Source: Lysinibacillus xylanilyticus
GTDB taxonomy: Bacteria > Bacillota > Bacilli > Bacillales_A > Planococcaceae
Direction of reading: 5' to 3'
Length of the DNA: 64,000 bases
Assembly: GCF_001708185.1 (NCBI RefSeq)
Contig: NZ_MDDN01000009.1
Location: 1 to 64,000 of the forward strand
Of the stretch, positions 8,996 to 18,687 are shown in pieces (the stretch's first letter is position 1; every line of letters begins with the position of its first letter). The notes beneath the pieces were generated by a model. The model worked only from the letters and a program-made list of their open reading frames with translations, did no database searches and had not been told where the DNA came from. Made by a program: the position numbers and the translations under genes.

Positions 8996-9046
8996 GGGGT
9001 GTCTCAAAAGTCATTAAAAATGATTTTTGAGATTCCCCCTTTTTAT
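8996..9046 (+). terminator. Rho-independent terminator
   Basis: GGGGTGTCTCAAAAGTCATT pairs with AATGATTTTTGAGATTCCCC and is followed by CTTTTTAT. It starts 10 bp after the secreted-protein stop. Confidence 0.85.
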
Positions 9047-9448
9047 ATTTTAAGACCTAAAGTAAAAAAGTGAAGCTTTAAACAGATGGAGCCCCACTAA
9101 TTATCAGTCTTCACCAATCGGACACAATACCTAATAAAAAATTCTCTTTTGGAGGGAAATTCAAATTATATAGCTTTGATAATAGTCCAGGACCTTTTTG
9201 CGTACCTGAATAGACCTCTGTCCATTAAAACAATAAGAAAAAAAGCTGACGATCTATTTATCGATCTTCAACTCTCCCCCTTTACTTTAAGAACATTTCT
9301 TTTTTTCATAAAAATTTTATAATTCTATCTTCTCATATAAAAGACTTAGATGTGGTATATTATCACAAAATCTAAATTACTCAATATATCCAATATTATT
9401 AGTATATTCCACTTTTTTATAGATTATTGAGCCAATGGAGGGAATATT
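9047..9448. other. Intergenic, no gene seen
   Basis: AT-rich spacer before the chemoreceptor. Its last 100 bp are very AT-rich and probably contain the chemoreceptor promoter, but I could not choose a -35/-10 pair. Confidence 0.5.
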
Positions 9449-11155
9449 TTGAAAAACTTATCCATTAAAAAGAAAATGCTAACACTTATTACGTCTGCTG
9501 TTATATTTTTGCTAATTATATCAGGTGTCGGTCTTTATTACATTAACGATATGGCAAAAAAAACCAACGAAATGTACGACGAGTCACTTTTGCCAATTCA
9601 ATATATCGGTCAACTTCGAACTGACATTCGTGCAATGGATTCGTTCGTTTTAGAGCTTATGATTAATATGGACAAAAATCGTAATACTGAACTTCAGAAT
9701 AATATCTCAGAAAGAGTTGAAAAAATTAAAGACTCAATCATGAAATTTGAAGCCACTTACAGTGGACATGAAGATGAACGAAAACTGTTTGAATCTCTTA
9801 AATCCAATCTCGACGAGTATTTTGGCACCATGACAGAAGTCATAGATTTGGCTAGTAAGAACCGAAATGAGGAAGCCTATTCTTTATACACTACATCTAT
9901 GCATGATTCACGTGAGAAAGTGGCAACTAATGCACGCGATCTTATGACTATAAGTTCTGAAGATGCTAAACAATTAAATGAAGCAAATAAACAAAGTCTA
10001 TTCACTACTATTCTTATTTCTAACATTCTCTCTGGTGTAGCCATTATTTTCTTTATTATATTGGCAACATGGATTCGACGTTTAATTGTTAATCCAGTGA
10101 AAGAGTTGCAGGCTAATATGTTAAAGGCAGGCGACGGTGATTTGACTGTACAAGGTACCTATTCATCCAAAGATGAAATCGGTCAATTAACTCAATCATT
10201 TAATTCGATGATTAATAATATTCGTAATACGGTAACTAAAGTCACTGAAACTGCTAATCAAGTAGCCGCGGCATCTGAAGAATTGAATGTTAATGCAGCA
10301 GAAACTACAAAAGCAACAGAGATGGTTGCAAGTACGATGGAAACTATAGCTCATGGATCAGTGGAGCAACTAAACAATGTCTCTAACACCTTTAATACTG
10401 TCAATGAGCTTTCAACAGGTGTGCAACAAGTAGCTGGAAATGCTCAAGCTGTTACCGAACTTTCAGGTGATTCTTTTTCCCTGGTGATAAATGGTATAAA
10501 TGCTGCGGATCAGATGAATCAACAAATGATGGACATTACAGAACGAGTAAATGGCTTATCCGATGTTGTCGACTTGCTAGGGAAACGTTCTAATGACATT
10601 GGTCAAATTATTGATTCCATTTCAGCAATTGCTGAACAAACAAATCTCCTTGCCCTGAACGCCGCAATTGAAGCCGCACGGGCTGGCGAGCATGGGAAAG
10701 GCTTTGCCGTAGTCGCAGATGAGGTTAGAAAATTAGCAGAACAGTCTGCTGTTTCTTCAAACCAAATTGAAGTGTTGATTTCAGAGACACAGAAAGATAC
10801 TCAAAAGGCTGTTGAATCAATGAATTTAGTAACAGCGGGAGTTAATGAAGGGATTAAAACAACAGAAAATACACGTACAACTTTCTCTGCAATTCAAGGT
10901 GCCTTTCAACGTGTTACGATGCAAGTAGAAGAAGTATCTGCAATGGTCGAGCAAATGGCAACAGGAACTGAAGAAATTGTTGGTAGTATGAATACAATCC
11001 ACTCCATAACTAAATCTACTACAGCCGGCACAGAGAGTATTTCTGCTGCGACTGAAGAACAAACGGCATCAATGGAAGAAATTTCATCATCTGCTTATGC
11101 ACTTGCAAACTTGGCAGAGGAGTTAAGGGACTTAGCAGCTCAATTCAGAGTTTAA
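9449..11155 (+). CDS. Methyl-accepting chemotaxis protein
   Basis: 568 residues from a TTG with a GGAGGG ribosome site. Membrane span 1 is at about 11-31, followed by an extracytoplasmic four-helix-bundle sensor (about 35-185), span 2 (about 186-208), a HAMP linker (about 209-262) and the coiled-coil signalling domain. The conserved tip, [20 protein letters not shown], starts at about residue 396 and continues with [18 protein letters not shown]. Such receptors control CheA through CheW. The ligand is not evident. The gene has no chemotaxis neighbours, as is common for orphan receptors. Confidence 0.93.
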   Translation: MKNLSIKKKMLTLITSAVIFLLIISGVGLYYINDMAKKTNEMYDESLLPIQYIGQLRTDIRAMDSFVLELMINMDKNRNTELQNNISERVEKIKDSIMKFEATYSGHEDERKLFESLKSNLDEYFGTMTEVIDLASKNRNEEAYSLYTTSMHDSREKVATNARDLMTISSEDAKQLNEANKQSLFTTILISNILSGVAIIFFIILATWIRRLIVNPVKELQANMLKAGDGDLTVQGTYSSKDEIGQLTQSFNSMINNIRNTVTKVTETANQVAAASEELNVNAAETTKATEMVASTMETIAHGSVEQLNNVSNTFNTVNELSTGVQQVAGNAQAVTELSGDSFSLVINGINAADQMNQQMMDITERVNGLSDVVDLLGKRSNDIGQIIDSISAIAEQTNLLALNAAIEAARAGEHGKGFAVVADEVRKLAEQSAVSSNQIEVLISETQKDTQKAVESMNLVTAGVNEGIKTTENTRTTFSAIQGAFQRVTMQVEEVSAMVEQMATGTEEIVGSMNTIHSITKSTTAGTESISAATEEQTASMEEISSSAYALANLAEELRDLAAQFRV

Positions 11156-11238
11156 TATGATTATCATGGGCGGCACCACTTTTAACATTTGAATATGACT
11201 TTACACATTTTACAAGGAATAACAACATCATTCATAAA

Positions 11239-11282
11239 AAAGAAGCGGCTAGATCATTTTTTGATCTAAACCGCTTCTTCTC
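11239..11282 (+). terminator. Rho-independent terminator of the chemoreceptor
   Basis: AAGAAGCGG-TAGATCA arms pair with TGATCTA-CCGCTTCTT around TTTT. Confidence 0.85.
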
Positions 11283-11312
11283 CTTATAGCTCCCACTGTT
11301 CCGTAAGTCCGA

Positions 11313-11840
11313 AATTATGAAACCATGTATATTGTTGGTAGAAGTATTTCACAAGGTAGAAGAGCTGGTGTTTATTCTTTGTTTGGTATTATTACTGGCT
11401 CCTTGGTCCATACGTTATTTGTTTCTTTGATTATCCTTACAAAATTTATTGTATTATTTAATACCATAAAAATTATTGGTGTTATTTATCTCGTTTATCT
11501 TGGAATTAAAATGATACTTGATAAGTCAAATATAGATTTCGAAGCCTCATCAAATAAAATAAACTTGAGAAAAATTTATAAACAAGGACTTTTAACAAGT
11601 CTTACGAATCCAAAAGTTTCTTTATTTTTTATTGCATTTCTCCCGCAGTTTATAGATGTCAGGGCATCAGGTCCTATTCCTTTTTTAATTTTAGGACTTA
11701 CTTTTACAGCAACTGGATTACTATGGTGTTTATTTGTTGCTTATTTCTCTTCATCCGTTACTAAAAAACTAAGAGGAAACCAAAAGATGGAAAGCAACAG
11801 ACAGGTATGGATGGGTTTACCGTATTCGGTAGCAAAATGA
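11313..11840 (+). pseudogene. LysE/RhtB-type exporter remnant
   Basis: The readable 171 residues (ATG at 11325) begin at YIVGRSISQGRRAGVYS, which in LysE/RhtB amino-acid exporters lies about 30 residues in, just after a PGPD motif. The first membrane span and that motif are missing, and no ribosome site precedes the first ATG. The middle (TSLTNPKVSLFFIAFLPQF) is well preserved. The C-terminal end reads KMESNRQVWMGLPYSVAK; the expected last hydrophobic span is absent, and the next frame gives only a faint match. Both ends are damaged, so this is a pseudogene. Confidence 0.75.
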
Positions 11841-11960
11841 TAATAGAGTACAAATAATACTTTAAAAAATGGCACTATGAGACCTAATTATATAAATGAT
11901 GCTGCAAGTGATACGTTAAATATCTAATTACGAACTACACGCACTGAAGGCATTACCCGG

Positions 11961-12001
11961 CTTTTTGTCTACTATGCATACAGTGTGAAGTAGACAAAAA
12001 G
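11961..12001 (+). other. Perfect 13 bp inverted repeat upstream of unknown gene
   Basis: CTTTTTGTCTACT (11961-11973) and AGTAGACAAAAAG (11989-12001) pair perfectly across a 15-base loop. It is 50 bp before the next start codon and has no T-run after it on the plus strand, so it may be a leader structure or operator and not a terminator. Confidence 0.6.
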
Positions 12002-12050
12002 TTAAAAAACACTTCAAATGCTTAAAATTTGAAAGGGATGTAATAAAGTT

Positions 12051-12806
12051 ATGAAAATCACTAATTTATCGCAAAGACAATCTAACCCTGTATACTCAAC
12101 GAATAAAAATAACCCTATAAAAAGTGATCAGCCTCATTTAAGAGAAGCATATGTATATTCTAAGGAAAGTGTTCAGGCTTCCGAACTACTATGCAACTAT
12201 ACGCCAAATGAAGTAGGAATGAAGTCGGATGCCAATCTGGTTTCATTCAAAGGAAGTCGTTCATTAAATACACCGAATTGGGATATCATCCCGACGAAAG
12301 GCATGAAGGTTCCCACGCAGGATGTAATAATCAGCCAACTCAAAGCATTAGCTGAAAAATATGTGCGAAATACAAATCGAAACGCCATAGAAGGCATTCA
12401 TTACGAAAAAAATAAATTACACGCACAATATATTTCTTCCGTATCCCCTGACCGAAAAATGCTTCACAAACAAGCGATGCAAGCAATAAAAAAATTTGAA
12501 TCAGAGGAAACAAAACAAATAGGCCAGAGGACGCTTGTGGATTATTTGATCAAACACGACAATATACAAACGGAAACAAATAATAGTCTTGTAGCAGGGG
12601 GCATGGTGCGTCCTATTATCAATTCTTTAGGTGGTTATGACTATGATGTCGCCGATGGAGGGATTAAGGTACTAGGAAGCGTAAATGGACAATGGTCTTA
12701 CGGAATGACTCCAGCCGAAAAACAGAAATCAGACGAGTTTTATCAGCTCTATTGGTCATTTGTAGATGAAGCAGAAAATGATTTAAAGAATGAAGCTAGT
12801 AATTAA
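12051..12806 (+). CDS. Hypothetical cytoplasmic protein, 251 residues
   Basis: ATG preceded by AAAGGGATG ribosome site. No signal peptide and no membrane span. Hydrophilic, with an N-terminal low-complexity, Ser/Asn-rich stretch (about 1-90) and a more ordered, helical C-terminal part (about 95-245) that includes GGYDYDVADGG and ends in an acidic helix. I do not recognise it. The gene stands alone between a 13 bp inverted repeat and a strong terminator in a region of gene decay, so it may be accessory. Confidence 0.6.
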   Translation: MKITNLSQRQSNPVYSTNKNNPIKSDQPHLREAYVYSKESVQASELLCNYTPNEVGMKSDANLVSFKGSRSLNTPNWDIIPTKGMKVPTQDVIISQLKALAEKYVRNTNRNAIEGIHYEKNKLHAQYISSVSPDRKMLHKQAMQAIKKFESEETKQIGQRTLVDYLIKHDNIQTETNNSLVAGGMVRPIINSLGGYDYDVADGGIKVLGSVNGQWSYGMTPAEKQKSDEFYQLYWSFVDEAENDLKNEASN

Positions 12807-12854
12807 AACAATAGAAGAATTATGATACTTAAAGAAACGAATAATTATACGTTC

Positions 12855-12901
12855 AAAAACACACATGAATTTGTAATTAACCAAATTCATGTGTGTTTTT
12901 T
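12855..12901. terminator. Strong bidirectional terminator
   Basis: AAAACACACATGAATTTG pairs perfectly with CAAATTCATGTGTGTTTT around TAATTAAC, followed by T's. Confidence 0.85.
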
Positions 12902-12975
12902 CTTCATTTGTTAGTTTGTTTTCCTTTTATGTCAGAAGAAACTTTCATGAAATATTAATAAAGGGGTTTAATTGT

Positions 12976-13323
12976 ATGATAGCAAACACTATTTTAAGTA
13001 GAGATAATGGAATACAAGAATACATTAGCTTAATTGATGATAGTAAAATGATCGAACCAATGGCAAAAGAAATTTTATATAAAAATCCTTTTGCATGGGC
13101 TAATATTATAACGAAAGCATTTGATGTCACAGTTAAGGGTAACAGTATTTCAATTAATTCTTTTACAACGTTTCTAGAGGGTTGCGCATTTGAGAAATTC
13201 CTAGAAATACTGGAAGAACATGAAATTATCCTAACAATAGAAAAAGGCATGCTTATATTTTTTGGCAACGGAGATCTAGAAACTATACTTCTAGATGCGC
13301 TTTCCACTAATAAGTTTCTTTAA
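12976..13323 (+). CDS. Hypothetical small protein, 115 residues
   Basis: The start is the ATG at 12976 with an AAAGGGG ribosome site, not an upstream ATG at 12889 that lies inside the preceding terminator. No membrane span. Acidic, with a pattern of alternating hydrophobics (TTFLEGCAFEKFLEILEEHE, then IILTIEKGMLIFFGNG). I do not recognise it. A long frame exists on the opposite strand over the same stretch, but it lacks a ribosome site, so the plus strand is preferred. Confidence 0.5.
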   Translation: MIANTILSRDNGIQEYISLIDDSKMIEPMAKEILYKNPFAWANIITKAFDVTVKGNSISINSFTTFLEGCAFEKFLEILEEHEIILTIEKGMLIFFGNGDLETILLDALSTNKFL

Positions 13324-13341
13324 TAAATATTTGAAAGATGA

Positions 13342-13497
13342 ATTATAATATGTTGTGAAGGTAAATATTGTATACAGGATTTTTGTAAGGAATGTTTAGC
13401 ACATGAGTTAGCAGAGCATGCCTGGGAAAATATATCAGGTCTCGAAGTAAAGGGATCAATTATATGGTCTCTTCCTACACAAAAGAAGCCAGTATAG
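13342..13497 (+). pseudogene. Cys-rich coding fragment without a start
   Basis: The frame reads CCEGKYCIQDFCKECLAHEL and continues with AEHAWENISGLEVKG to a stop at 13495. Composition looks protein-coding, but there is a stop just upstream and no start codon or ribosome site. Four to five cysteines in 15 residues suggest a metal-binding end. Parent family unknown. Confidence 0.4.
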
Positions 13498-13697
13498 TAA
13501 AATCTTTTTTTATTTCGTAATTTGGCGCCGAAGCATGTGTACAATTCTCGTACCAAGTAATTTTGGAAAATGGTACAGGTCTTCTATGCCATTTCAGTAT
13601 TTGTAATAGTCACCTGAAGTGCGGATTCTATGACCTTGCCCCTAAACAATATTTATCCAATATTGTTTAGATAATATATAGTCTTCGAGTATTTATT

Positions 13698-13990
13698 CTA
13701 CGCAGAGTACACTTTATAGTCTCCGATAGGAATTTTATAGATTTCATTAAAAACAGACTCTAAGATCTTGCCTTCTTTAATCGCCTCTTGAATTGAATCA
13801 AACTTCAACTCTCCAGTAACTTCTAATCATTTATTCTCTCTTGTTCATACCATGTAACAAACTTGTTAGATCATTCGTATTTTCTAAATCACACAAGCGA
13901 CTGTTTATAGCATCCTCTATTAGTTCATCATCTAGATTCTTCGCTTAAAGGGTGTTTTGATTTAAAAATTTTAAATTGAATTTTTCACAA
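13698..13990 (-). pseudogene. Decayed gene fragment
   Basis: Minus-strand pieces in shifting frames look coding. One reads LDDELIEDAINSRLCDLENT, the last reads DSIQEAIKEGKILESVFNEI and ends YKIPIGDYKVYSA before a stop at 13698. At least two frameshifts or stops separate them. The upstream part is replaced by an IS4-like remnant. Function unknown. Confidence 0.45.
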
Positions 13991-14306
13991 ATACATAAAT
14001 CTCCTGGTCGTAAAGTATCTAAGCACGCCATACCAAATGTTCAGGGGATCACTTGCCACCCGTTGACTCACCCAAATACAAATAGTAGCTAAGTCTGAGC
14101 CAGAAAACTTACCCCCCCTATTTCTCTTGCAAGTTCTTCTAAAAATACAGGTGTAACATATCGTTGTAATTCTTCCAAAAATGGTTGTAGTTCATCTTGA
14201 ATTGAGAGATTCATAAAAAAACGTCATCCTTTCTAACCTAGCTAGTTTAGAAAGGATAACGTTTTTTTGTATTTAAGGGTATTAAAATTTCTAAGTTGAA
14301 GGGCAT
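13990..14306 (-). mobile_element. IS4/IS231-type element remnant
   Basis: A transposase start at 14214 reads [20 protein letters not shown] and then [13 protein letters not shown]. At a run of seven G's (about 14111) the frame breaks. The next frame carries on with [23 protein letters not shown], typical of IS231-like transposases. A later scrap LDTLRPGDLCIC comes from the middle of the protein, so the element has an internal deletion. The outer end at 14288-14306, reading outward-in CATGCCCTTCAACTTAG, matches IS231-type terminal repeats. Confidence 0.75.
14215..14268. other. Long hairpin just upstream of the transposase start
   Basis: AAAACGTCATCCTTTCTAA pairs with TTAGAAAGGATAACGTTTT (one mismatch) around a 9-12 base loop. 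It abuts the transposase start. IS231/IS10-type elements are known to place such a stem there to block read-through translation; a terminator role is also possible. Confidence 0.6.
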
Positions 14307-14516
14307 GTATGGTGACCCTCTGAGCTGGAGCAATGTGGCGGCACTCTTTTATTATATTTTTGTAATACTTTTGTAATACTTATGAAAGGATTTCGAAAGA
14401 TATATAAACTAATATGAACTTATCAACACCTTAAGTAGAATTCACTTTATTTTATAAAATAATAGTAAATTCGATTGTTATACAAATTTTATACTATCAA
14501 AAAAGGAGCTAGTAAT

Positions 14517-15536
14517 ATGCTAAAAAACAACAAGAAGACTAAACAAATTTTATCACTTGCTATGATTGGAGTTATTGGTACTTCATTTGCATTCGCATCC
14601 CCAAATTCAGCGAGTGCAGCAAGTACACCTCAAGTTAACCCTATAGCAGCAGGACAAGAAAACCCTTATATAGAAAATTGGGATGAGCCCTTCAAAAAGA
14701 TGTTTAACATGCTTCAAAATAATGTTGAACAGTATAAGAATTATAAAAATCCACAGTTTGTTCTTAATAAGGTAGTTAAAACATCTGTAGAAGAAGATGG
14801 TTCTCCTATTACTAATGCAAAAACTTTATTCGTAGGGAAGACAGTTTTCAGGAATAGTACGGATCGTGATCAAACTTTCACTACAAATGAATTCTCAAAG
14901 ACAATTGAACATTCTGTTTCTAGTTCCACTACTCATGGATTTAACTTAGGAGTAACTGCTAGTGCATCGTTTGGTATTCCTGTTATTGGAGAGACAAGTG
15001 TTGAAATATCTACTGAATATAATTTCTCAAATACAAATGAAACTACAAAGACTGAAAGTTATACTTATACCGCTAGCCCACAAAATATCGTAGTTCCTGC
15101 ACATTCAGCTGTAGAGGTTTCTGTAATTTTAAATACCGTTAAAATAGACGGAAATGTAGACCTTACCTCTACTATAACAGGAACAGTTAATTATGAAGAT
15201 GGTTCTCGAAAGCGCAATAATAATCTTCAGAATTTATGGTATGACGCTTTTAGATATAGCAATACCGAGACTAGTGCTTTTAATGTAAAGCCTGTCTATG
15301 AATATTCAGATGGTTTGTATGATAAAGTTACTTTAAAAGGAAAAGGTAAATACTCAGCTGAATATGGAACACAGTTCTCTGTATCTGTAAAACCTATTGT
15401 AGAGCAACCTAGAGCACTTGCTGTTCAATCTGACGGTACGGTTGCTGAAAATGGCAAATCTACTGACGAAGATTACACTACTGCTAACGAAGGTTACACT
15501 TATACAGTTGAACCAGAAGTTAAAAAAGGACAATAA
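14517..15536 (+). CDS. ETX/Mtx2-family beta-pore-forming toxin
   Basis: 339 residues from an ATG with an AAAGGAG ribosome site (an upstream ATG at 14475 lacks one). A signal peptide ends near SASA-AS at about 34. Residues 75-295 have the aerolysin-like ETX/MTX2 pattern: long Ser/Thr-rich strands around a less polar segment HGFNLGVTASASFGIPVIGE (about 140-159) that would form the membrane-inserting hairpin. The acidic tail (about 300-339) could be removed on activation, as in epsilon toxin. Relatives include the mosquitocidal Mtx2, Mtx3 and Mtx4 proteins of Lysinibacillus sphaericus. Target is unknown. IS4-type ends lie on both sides, suggesting transfer. Confidence 0.88.
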   Translation: MLKNNKKTKQILSLAMIGVIGTSFAFASPNSASAASTPQVNPIAAGQENPYIENWDEPFKKMFNMLQNNVEQYKNYKNPQFVLNKVVKTSVEEDGSPITNAKTLFVGKTVFRNSTDRDQTFTTNEFSKTIEHSVSSSTTHGFNLGVTASASFGIPVIGETSVEISTEYNFSNTNETTKTESYTYTASPQNIVVPAHSAVEVSVILNTVKIDGNVDLTSTITGTVNYEDGSRKRNNNLQNLWYDAFRYSNTETSAFNVKPVYEYSDGLYDKVTLKGKGKYSAEYGTQFSVSVKPIVEQPRALAVQSDGTVAENGKSTDEDYTTANEGYTYTVEPEVKKGQ

Positions 15537-15561
15537 AAATAGAAAAAAGCTCTCTCATAAT

Positions 15562-15611
15562 AAAAAAGTGAAAGTTCCTTCGATTTTATCGAAGAAACTT
15601 TCACTTTTTAT
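15562..15611 (+). terminator. Terminator of the toxin gene
   Basis: AAAAAGTGAAAGTT-CTTCGAT pairs with ATCGAAG-AACTTTCACTTTTT. Strong, 25 bp after the stop. Confidence 0.9.
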
Positions 15612-15734
15612 GTATAAGGGGTCACTATGATACCCCATAGCCGTCAAGCTAAAATTTTAAAGTATCCCCTAAACGGAAATTTTGTGCTAGCTTGTAACAA
15701 AAAGCTCATTTTTTTGGTTTGGGGTAATTCTGAA

Positions 15735-15765
15735 TTCTTAAGTTGATGGGCATGGGGTCCTACCT
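15735..15765. repeat. Solo IS4/IS231-type terminal repeat
   Basis: TTCTTAAGTTGATGGGCATG (15734-15753) is close to a canonical IS231-type right end, with no transposase nearby. Resemblance to the end at 14288-14306 continues outward (GGTC-CTACCTC against GGTGACCCTC). Confidence 0.65.
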
Positions 15766-15863
15766 CCTTTGAGATTGCTCCGGCTGCCCTCTCAAGTAAG
15801 ACAAATATAAATAACCAACCAATCTTTGTAGAAATTCAATTGTCCAATAGTCGTAACAAACTT

Positions 15864-15900
15864 AAAATCTTAACTTGATAGCGATGTGGTGCTACCTCTA
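15864..15900. repeat. Second solo IS4/IS231-type terminal repeat
   Basis: AATCTTAACTTGATAGCGATG followed by TGGTGCTACCTC is a third, more diverged copy of the same end in the same orientation. No gene is seen between 15612 and 15906. Confidence 0.5.
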
Positions 15901-15906
15901 ATAAGA

Positions 15907-17163
15907 TTACAACCAAATTTTTGCTAGTTGAGATACTCCTTTTATTATCTTTTCTTCACATAAATTACCCAACCCAAGTTGAATATGTGGATATTGTGGT
16001 ATATCTTTCGAGAAATATTTTGAGCAAGGATAAACTGCAATTCCGTGTTCATATGCCCTTTCAATTAGCATTTTTTCACTCATTTTTGTTTTAACTTCAA
16101 TAATAACGAAAATTCCGGAACTACCACCTTTTATTTCAACATAATTCTTAAAGTGTTTTAGTAATTCCCTATTCAATAGATTCATTTTACGTTTATACAA
16201 AGCTTTCATCTTCCTTAAGTGTGAGTACCAATATCCTTTATTCATAAAGGTTGCCAGTGTTCTCTGATGTATAGATGAGGATGTTTGCTCAAACAAAGGG
16301 AGTATCTTTTTATATTCACTTAATAGCCTCCTAGGTAAAACCATATAACTGACACGGATAGAAGGTAGCAATGCTTTTGAAAATGTCCCTAAATAAACCA
16401 CCCTATCATTAGAATCTAAACTTTGAAGAGACGGTATAGGCTGATGGATGTATCGAAATTCACTATCGTAATCATCCTCAATAATATAACTTTCCACCCT
16501 TTTTGCCCATTGAATTAACTTTAATCTTTCATTGACGGGGATTGTTACTCCGTATGGAAAGTGGTGAGTAGGAGTGACATATAAAAGTCTAGCAGGCGAC
16601 TTTAAAAGGCGATCGACTTGAATGCCTTGTTCTGTTACTGGGATTGGATCAATGATAAATGACTGAAGAGCAAATAGTTCCCTTGCCACATTATATCCAG
16701 GGTCTTCTACTGCCAGATAATGATAGTCTTGCTTTAGCAACAACGACAAAAGTAATAACAAGTGTTGTGTGCTACTGCCAATAATAATCTGGTCAGCAGA
16801 AGTATGAACCCCTCTTGATTGAAACAAGTAATCTGCTAGTACCTTTCTTAATTGAATATCGCCTTGTTTTTCTCCGTATGAAAACATGCTAGAGTCTTAA
16901 ACGATTTTGTTTGTAAGCATTCTCCATTTTTTTAAAGGGAAATTCTCTTGATCCACTGTCCCAATCTTAAAGTCAATAGTTTTTATGTCAGTTTGATTTT
17001 TTTCATGATGCTGTTCTCTAATGGGTTCATATGTAAGCGTCTCATCCGATATAGTTGCCTCTACAAAAAACCCCTTTTTGTTCTCACTTCGAATATATCC
17101 TTCCGATTGCAATTGTTCATAGGCTACCTGAGTTGTATTTCTGCTAACCTCTAATTGGAGAGC
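15907..17163 (-). pseudogene. MocR/PdxR-type regulator (GntR HTH + aminotransferase domain), broken
   Basis: One reading frame runs from 17163 to 15907 with a single in-frame TAA at 16897-16899. Before it: LQLEVSRNTTQVAYEQLQSE (second half of a GntR winged helix) and a linker. After it: a type-I aminotransferase-like domain with the PLP-lysine region YLGTFSKALLPSIRVSYMV. The context KIV-stop-DSSMFSYGEKQGD suggests a CAA-to-TAA change. The first ~40 residues of the HTH are also missing, cut at a run of A's near 17163. MocR proteins control vitamin B6 or GABA genes, but this copy cannot work as one protein. Confidence 0.8.
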
Positions 17164-17361
17164 AAAAAAAAATATGTTGCATTTGTTGTTATGCAGAAAA
17201 AAACTGTATAAAAAAATATGATTATTTTCACTATATTGCCGAGTATATAGAAGTTTAAGAAATAGGCTTTAATGTACAATTACTAATTGATATGATCTCC
17301 TAAATTACTGCAACATTAGATTGATATAATTGTTGTAGCAATTAGGATCATCTGGGGTAAA

Positions 17362-17408
17362 AAAAGAGGATAGATAGAGCGAATTCATTTTAGCTCTTCT
17401 ATCCTTTA
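17362..17408. terminator. Terminator between GNAT gene and MocR remnant
   Basis: AAAGAGGATAG-AGAGC pairs with AGCTCT-CTATCCTTT. The rest of 17164-17480 is AT-rich and shows no gene. Confidence 0.7.
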
Positions 17409-17480
17409 AATTTATATATATAATGTGTGACATTTTTAACAATACCTATTTGCTTAGCTGAAGCTGGATTTATTTTAAAA

Positions 17481-18026
17481 TTATGCCTTAATTCTTCCCA
17501 TGACAATCGTATGATAATAGTTGCCATCTGAAAGGACTTTATCATTTTTTAAGACGCCTTCAACTTCAAAGCCAAGCTTTTTATAGAGTAAAATCGCTTT
17601 ATCATTTGTCTCTATAACATGCAAGGCCATTTTTTTAATGTCATTAGCGTCAGCCCATTCTACCGATGTTTTTAAGAAGTTTTTACCTATCCCATAACGC
17701 CAAAACTCCTTTAATACACCTACACCGAAATCTACTTTATGAGCAAATCTTTTTAATGGCGATCCCTCACATCTAGAAAATCCGACGATACGATTATCGA
17801 CCACTGCTACTAAACACAAATTCCTAGGACTTTCTGTGTCAACTTTAATGATCTGCTCGAAACCTTTTGTATCGATAAAAGCTTCTCCTTGTTCTCTATC
17901 AAAGTTTTCCGTTTCTCCATCAAGTTGTAATCTTATTGTAGATAATGCTTCGGCATCTTCTATTTTGGCGGATCTAATTGTATAATGGAGTTCGTTTATA
18001 TAAAATTCTTGGCTGTCTATTAGCAT
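17481..18026 (-). CDS. GNAT-family N-acetyltransferase
   Basis: 181 residues. The acetyl-CoA-binding motif is in VLKEFWRYGIGKNFLKTSVE (about 105-124), followed by the KMALHVIETNDKAILLYKKL segment and GFEVEG, which is the classic end of the fold. This resembles the RimI/YjcF-like acetyltransferases with unknown acceptor. It lies 17 bp after a cysteine hydrolase gene and may be co-transcribed with it. Confidence 0.85.
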   Translation of the reverse strand: MLIDSQEFYINELHYTIRSAKIEDAEALSTIRLQLDGETENFDREQGEAFIDTKGFEQIIKVDTESPRNLCLVAVVDNRIVGFSRCEGSPLKRFAHKVDFGVGVLKEFWRYGIGKNFLKTSVEWADANDIKKMALHVIETNDKAILLYKKLGFEVEGVLKNDKVLSDGNYYHTIVMGRIKA

Positions 18027-18042
18027 TGTGAAACCCTTTCTA

Positions 18043-18576
18043 CTACTTATTTATAAAAAACGTACTCGGCTGAATGTTCACGAATCGATTGTTCCAAACG
18101 GACTCGTGATGCTTTATAATTTGCTGGGCATTTAATACGGTACTATCTAGTGTGGTATGCGCCCCTTCAACTAAAATGTTTTGATGGTATCCACGACTAT
18201 AGGCATTTCGGATGGTCGTATCCAGACAAAATTCTGTTTGAGCTCCTGCAAAAATAAGCTGCTCAATTTTTTGTTCTTGTAAATATTGCGCCAATTCCGT
18301 TTGATAAAATGCATCCCACGTTGTTTTTTGTATGACTTTATCCTCTGGTTTTCGTAAAAGCCCGTGATATAGATCCCAGCCGGGCTTGCCAAACGCAAAA
18401 TCGTCGTCTTCATTAGAATCCGTATGCTGGATAAAAATGATTGGAACTTCGCTATGTCGTGCCGAAGTTATTAACGTATTAATATTTTCTACCACTTTTT
18501 CATCATCAAATAAGTAGTTTTGGTCATCCAAAAAGAAGGCTTCTTGCATATCTATAATAATTAATGCCTGCTTCAT
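18043..18576 (-). CDS. Cysteine hydrolase, isochorismatase-like family
   Basis: 177 residues when started at the ATG at 18576, which has a GAAGGAG ribosome site. An ATG 60 bp upstream has none. D9 in LIIIDMQEAF, a central lysine (VIQKTTWDAF) and the cysteine in FAGAQTEFCLDTTIRNAYSR form the family's Asp-Lys-Cys triad. Relatives hydrolyse isochorismate, nicotinamide, ureidoacrylate or other amide bonds, so the substrate cannot be named. Probably cytoplasmic. Confidence 0.85.
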   Translation of the reverse strand: MKQALIIIDMQEAFFLDDQNYLFDDEKVVENINTLITSARHSEVPIIFIQHTDSNEDDDFAFGKPGWDLYHGLLRKPEDKVIQKTTWDAFYQTELAQYLQEQKIEQLIFAGAQTEFCLDTTIRNAYSRGYHQNILVEGAHTTLDSTVLNAQQIIKHHESVWNNRFVNIQPSTFFINK

Positions 18577-18687
18577 CTCATTCTCCTTCAAGAATCTGAC
18601 TTTAATTATCTTATTGTACAGAAATTTATTTTCCATTTAAAGAGAATTTCGAGAAATGAGGAAGGTTCCCTTTTTACCTAGGCGCTT

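Noticed and set aside
12945..13307. Minus-strand gene opposite 12976-13323
   Set aside because: No ribosome site and a composition typical of an antisense shadow. The plus-strand frame has AAAGGGG before its ATG.
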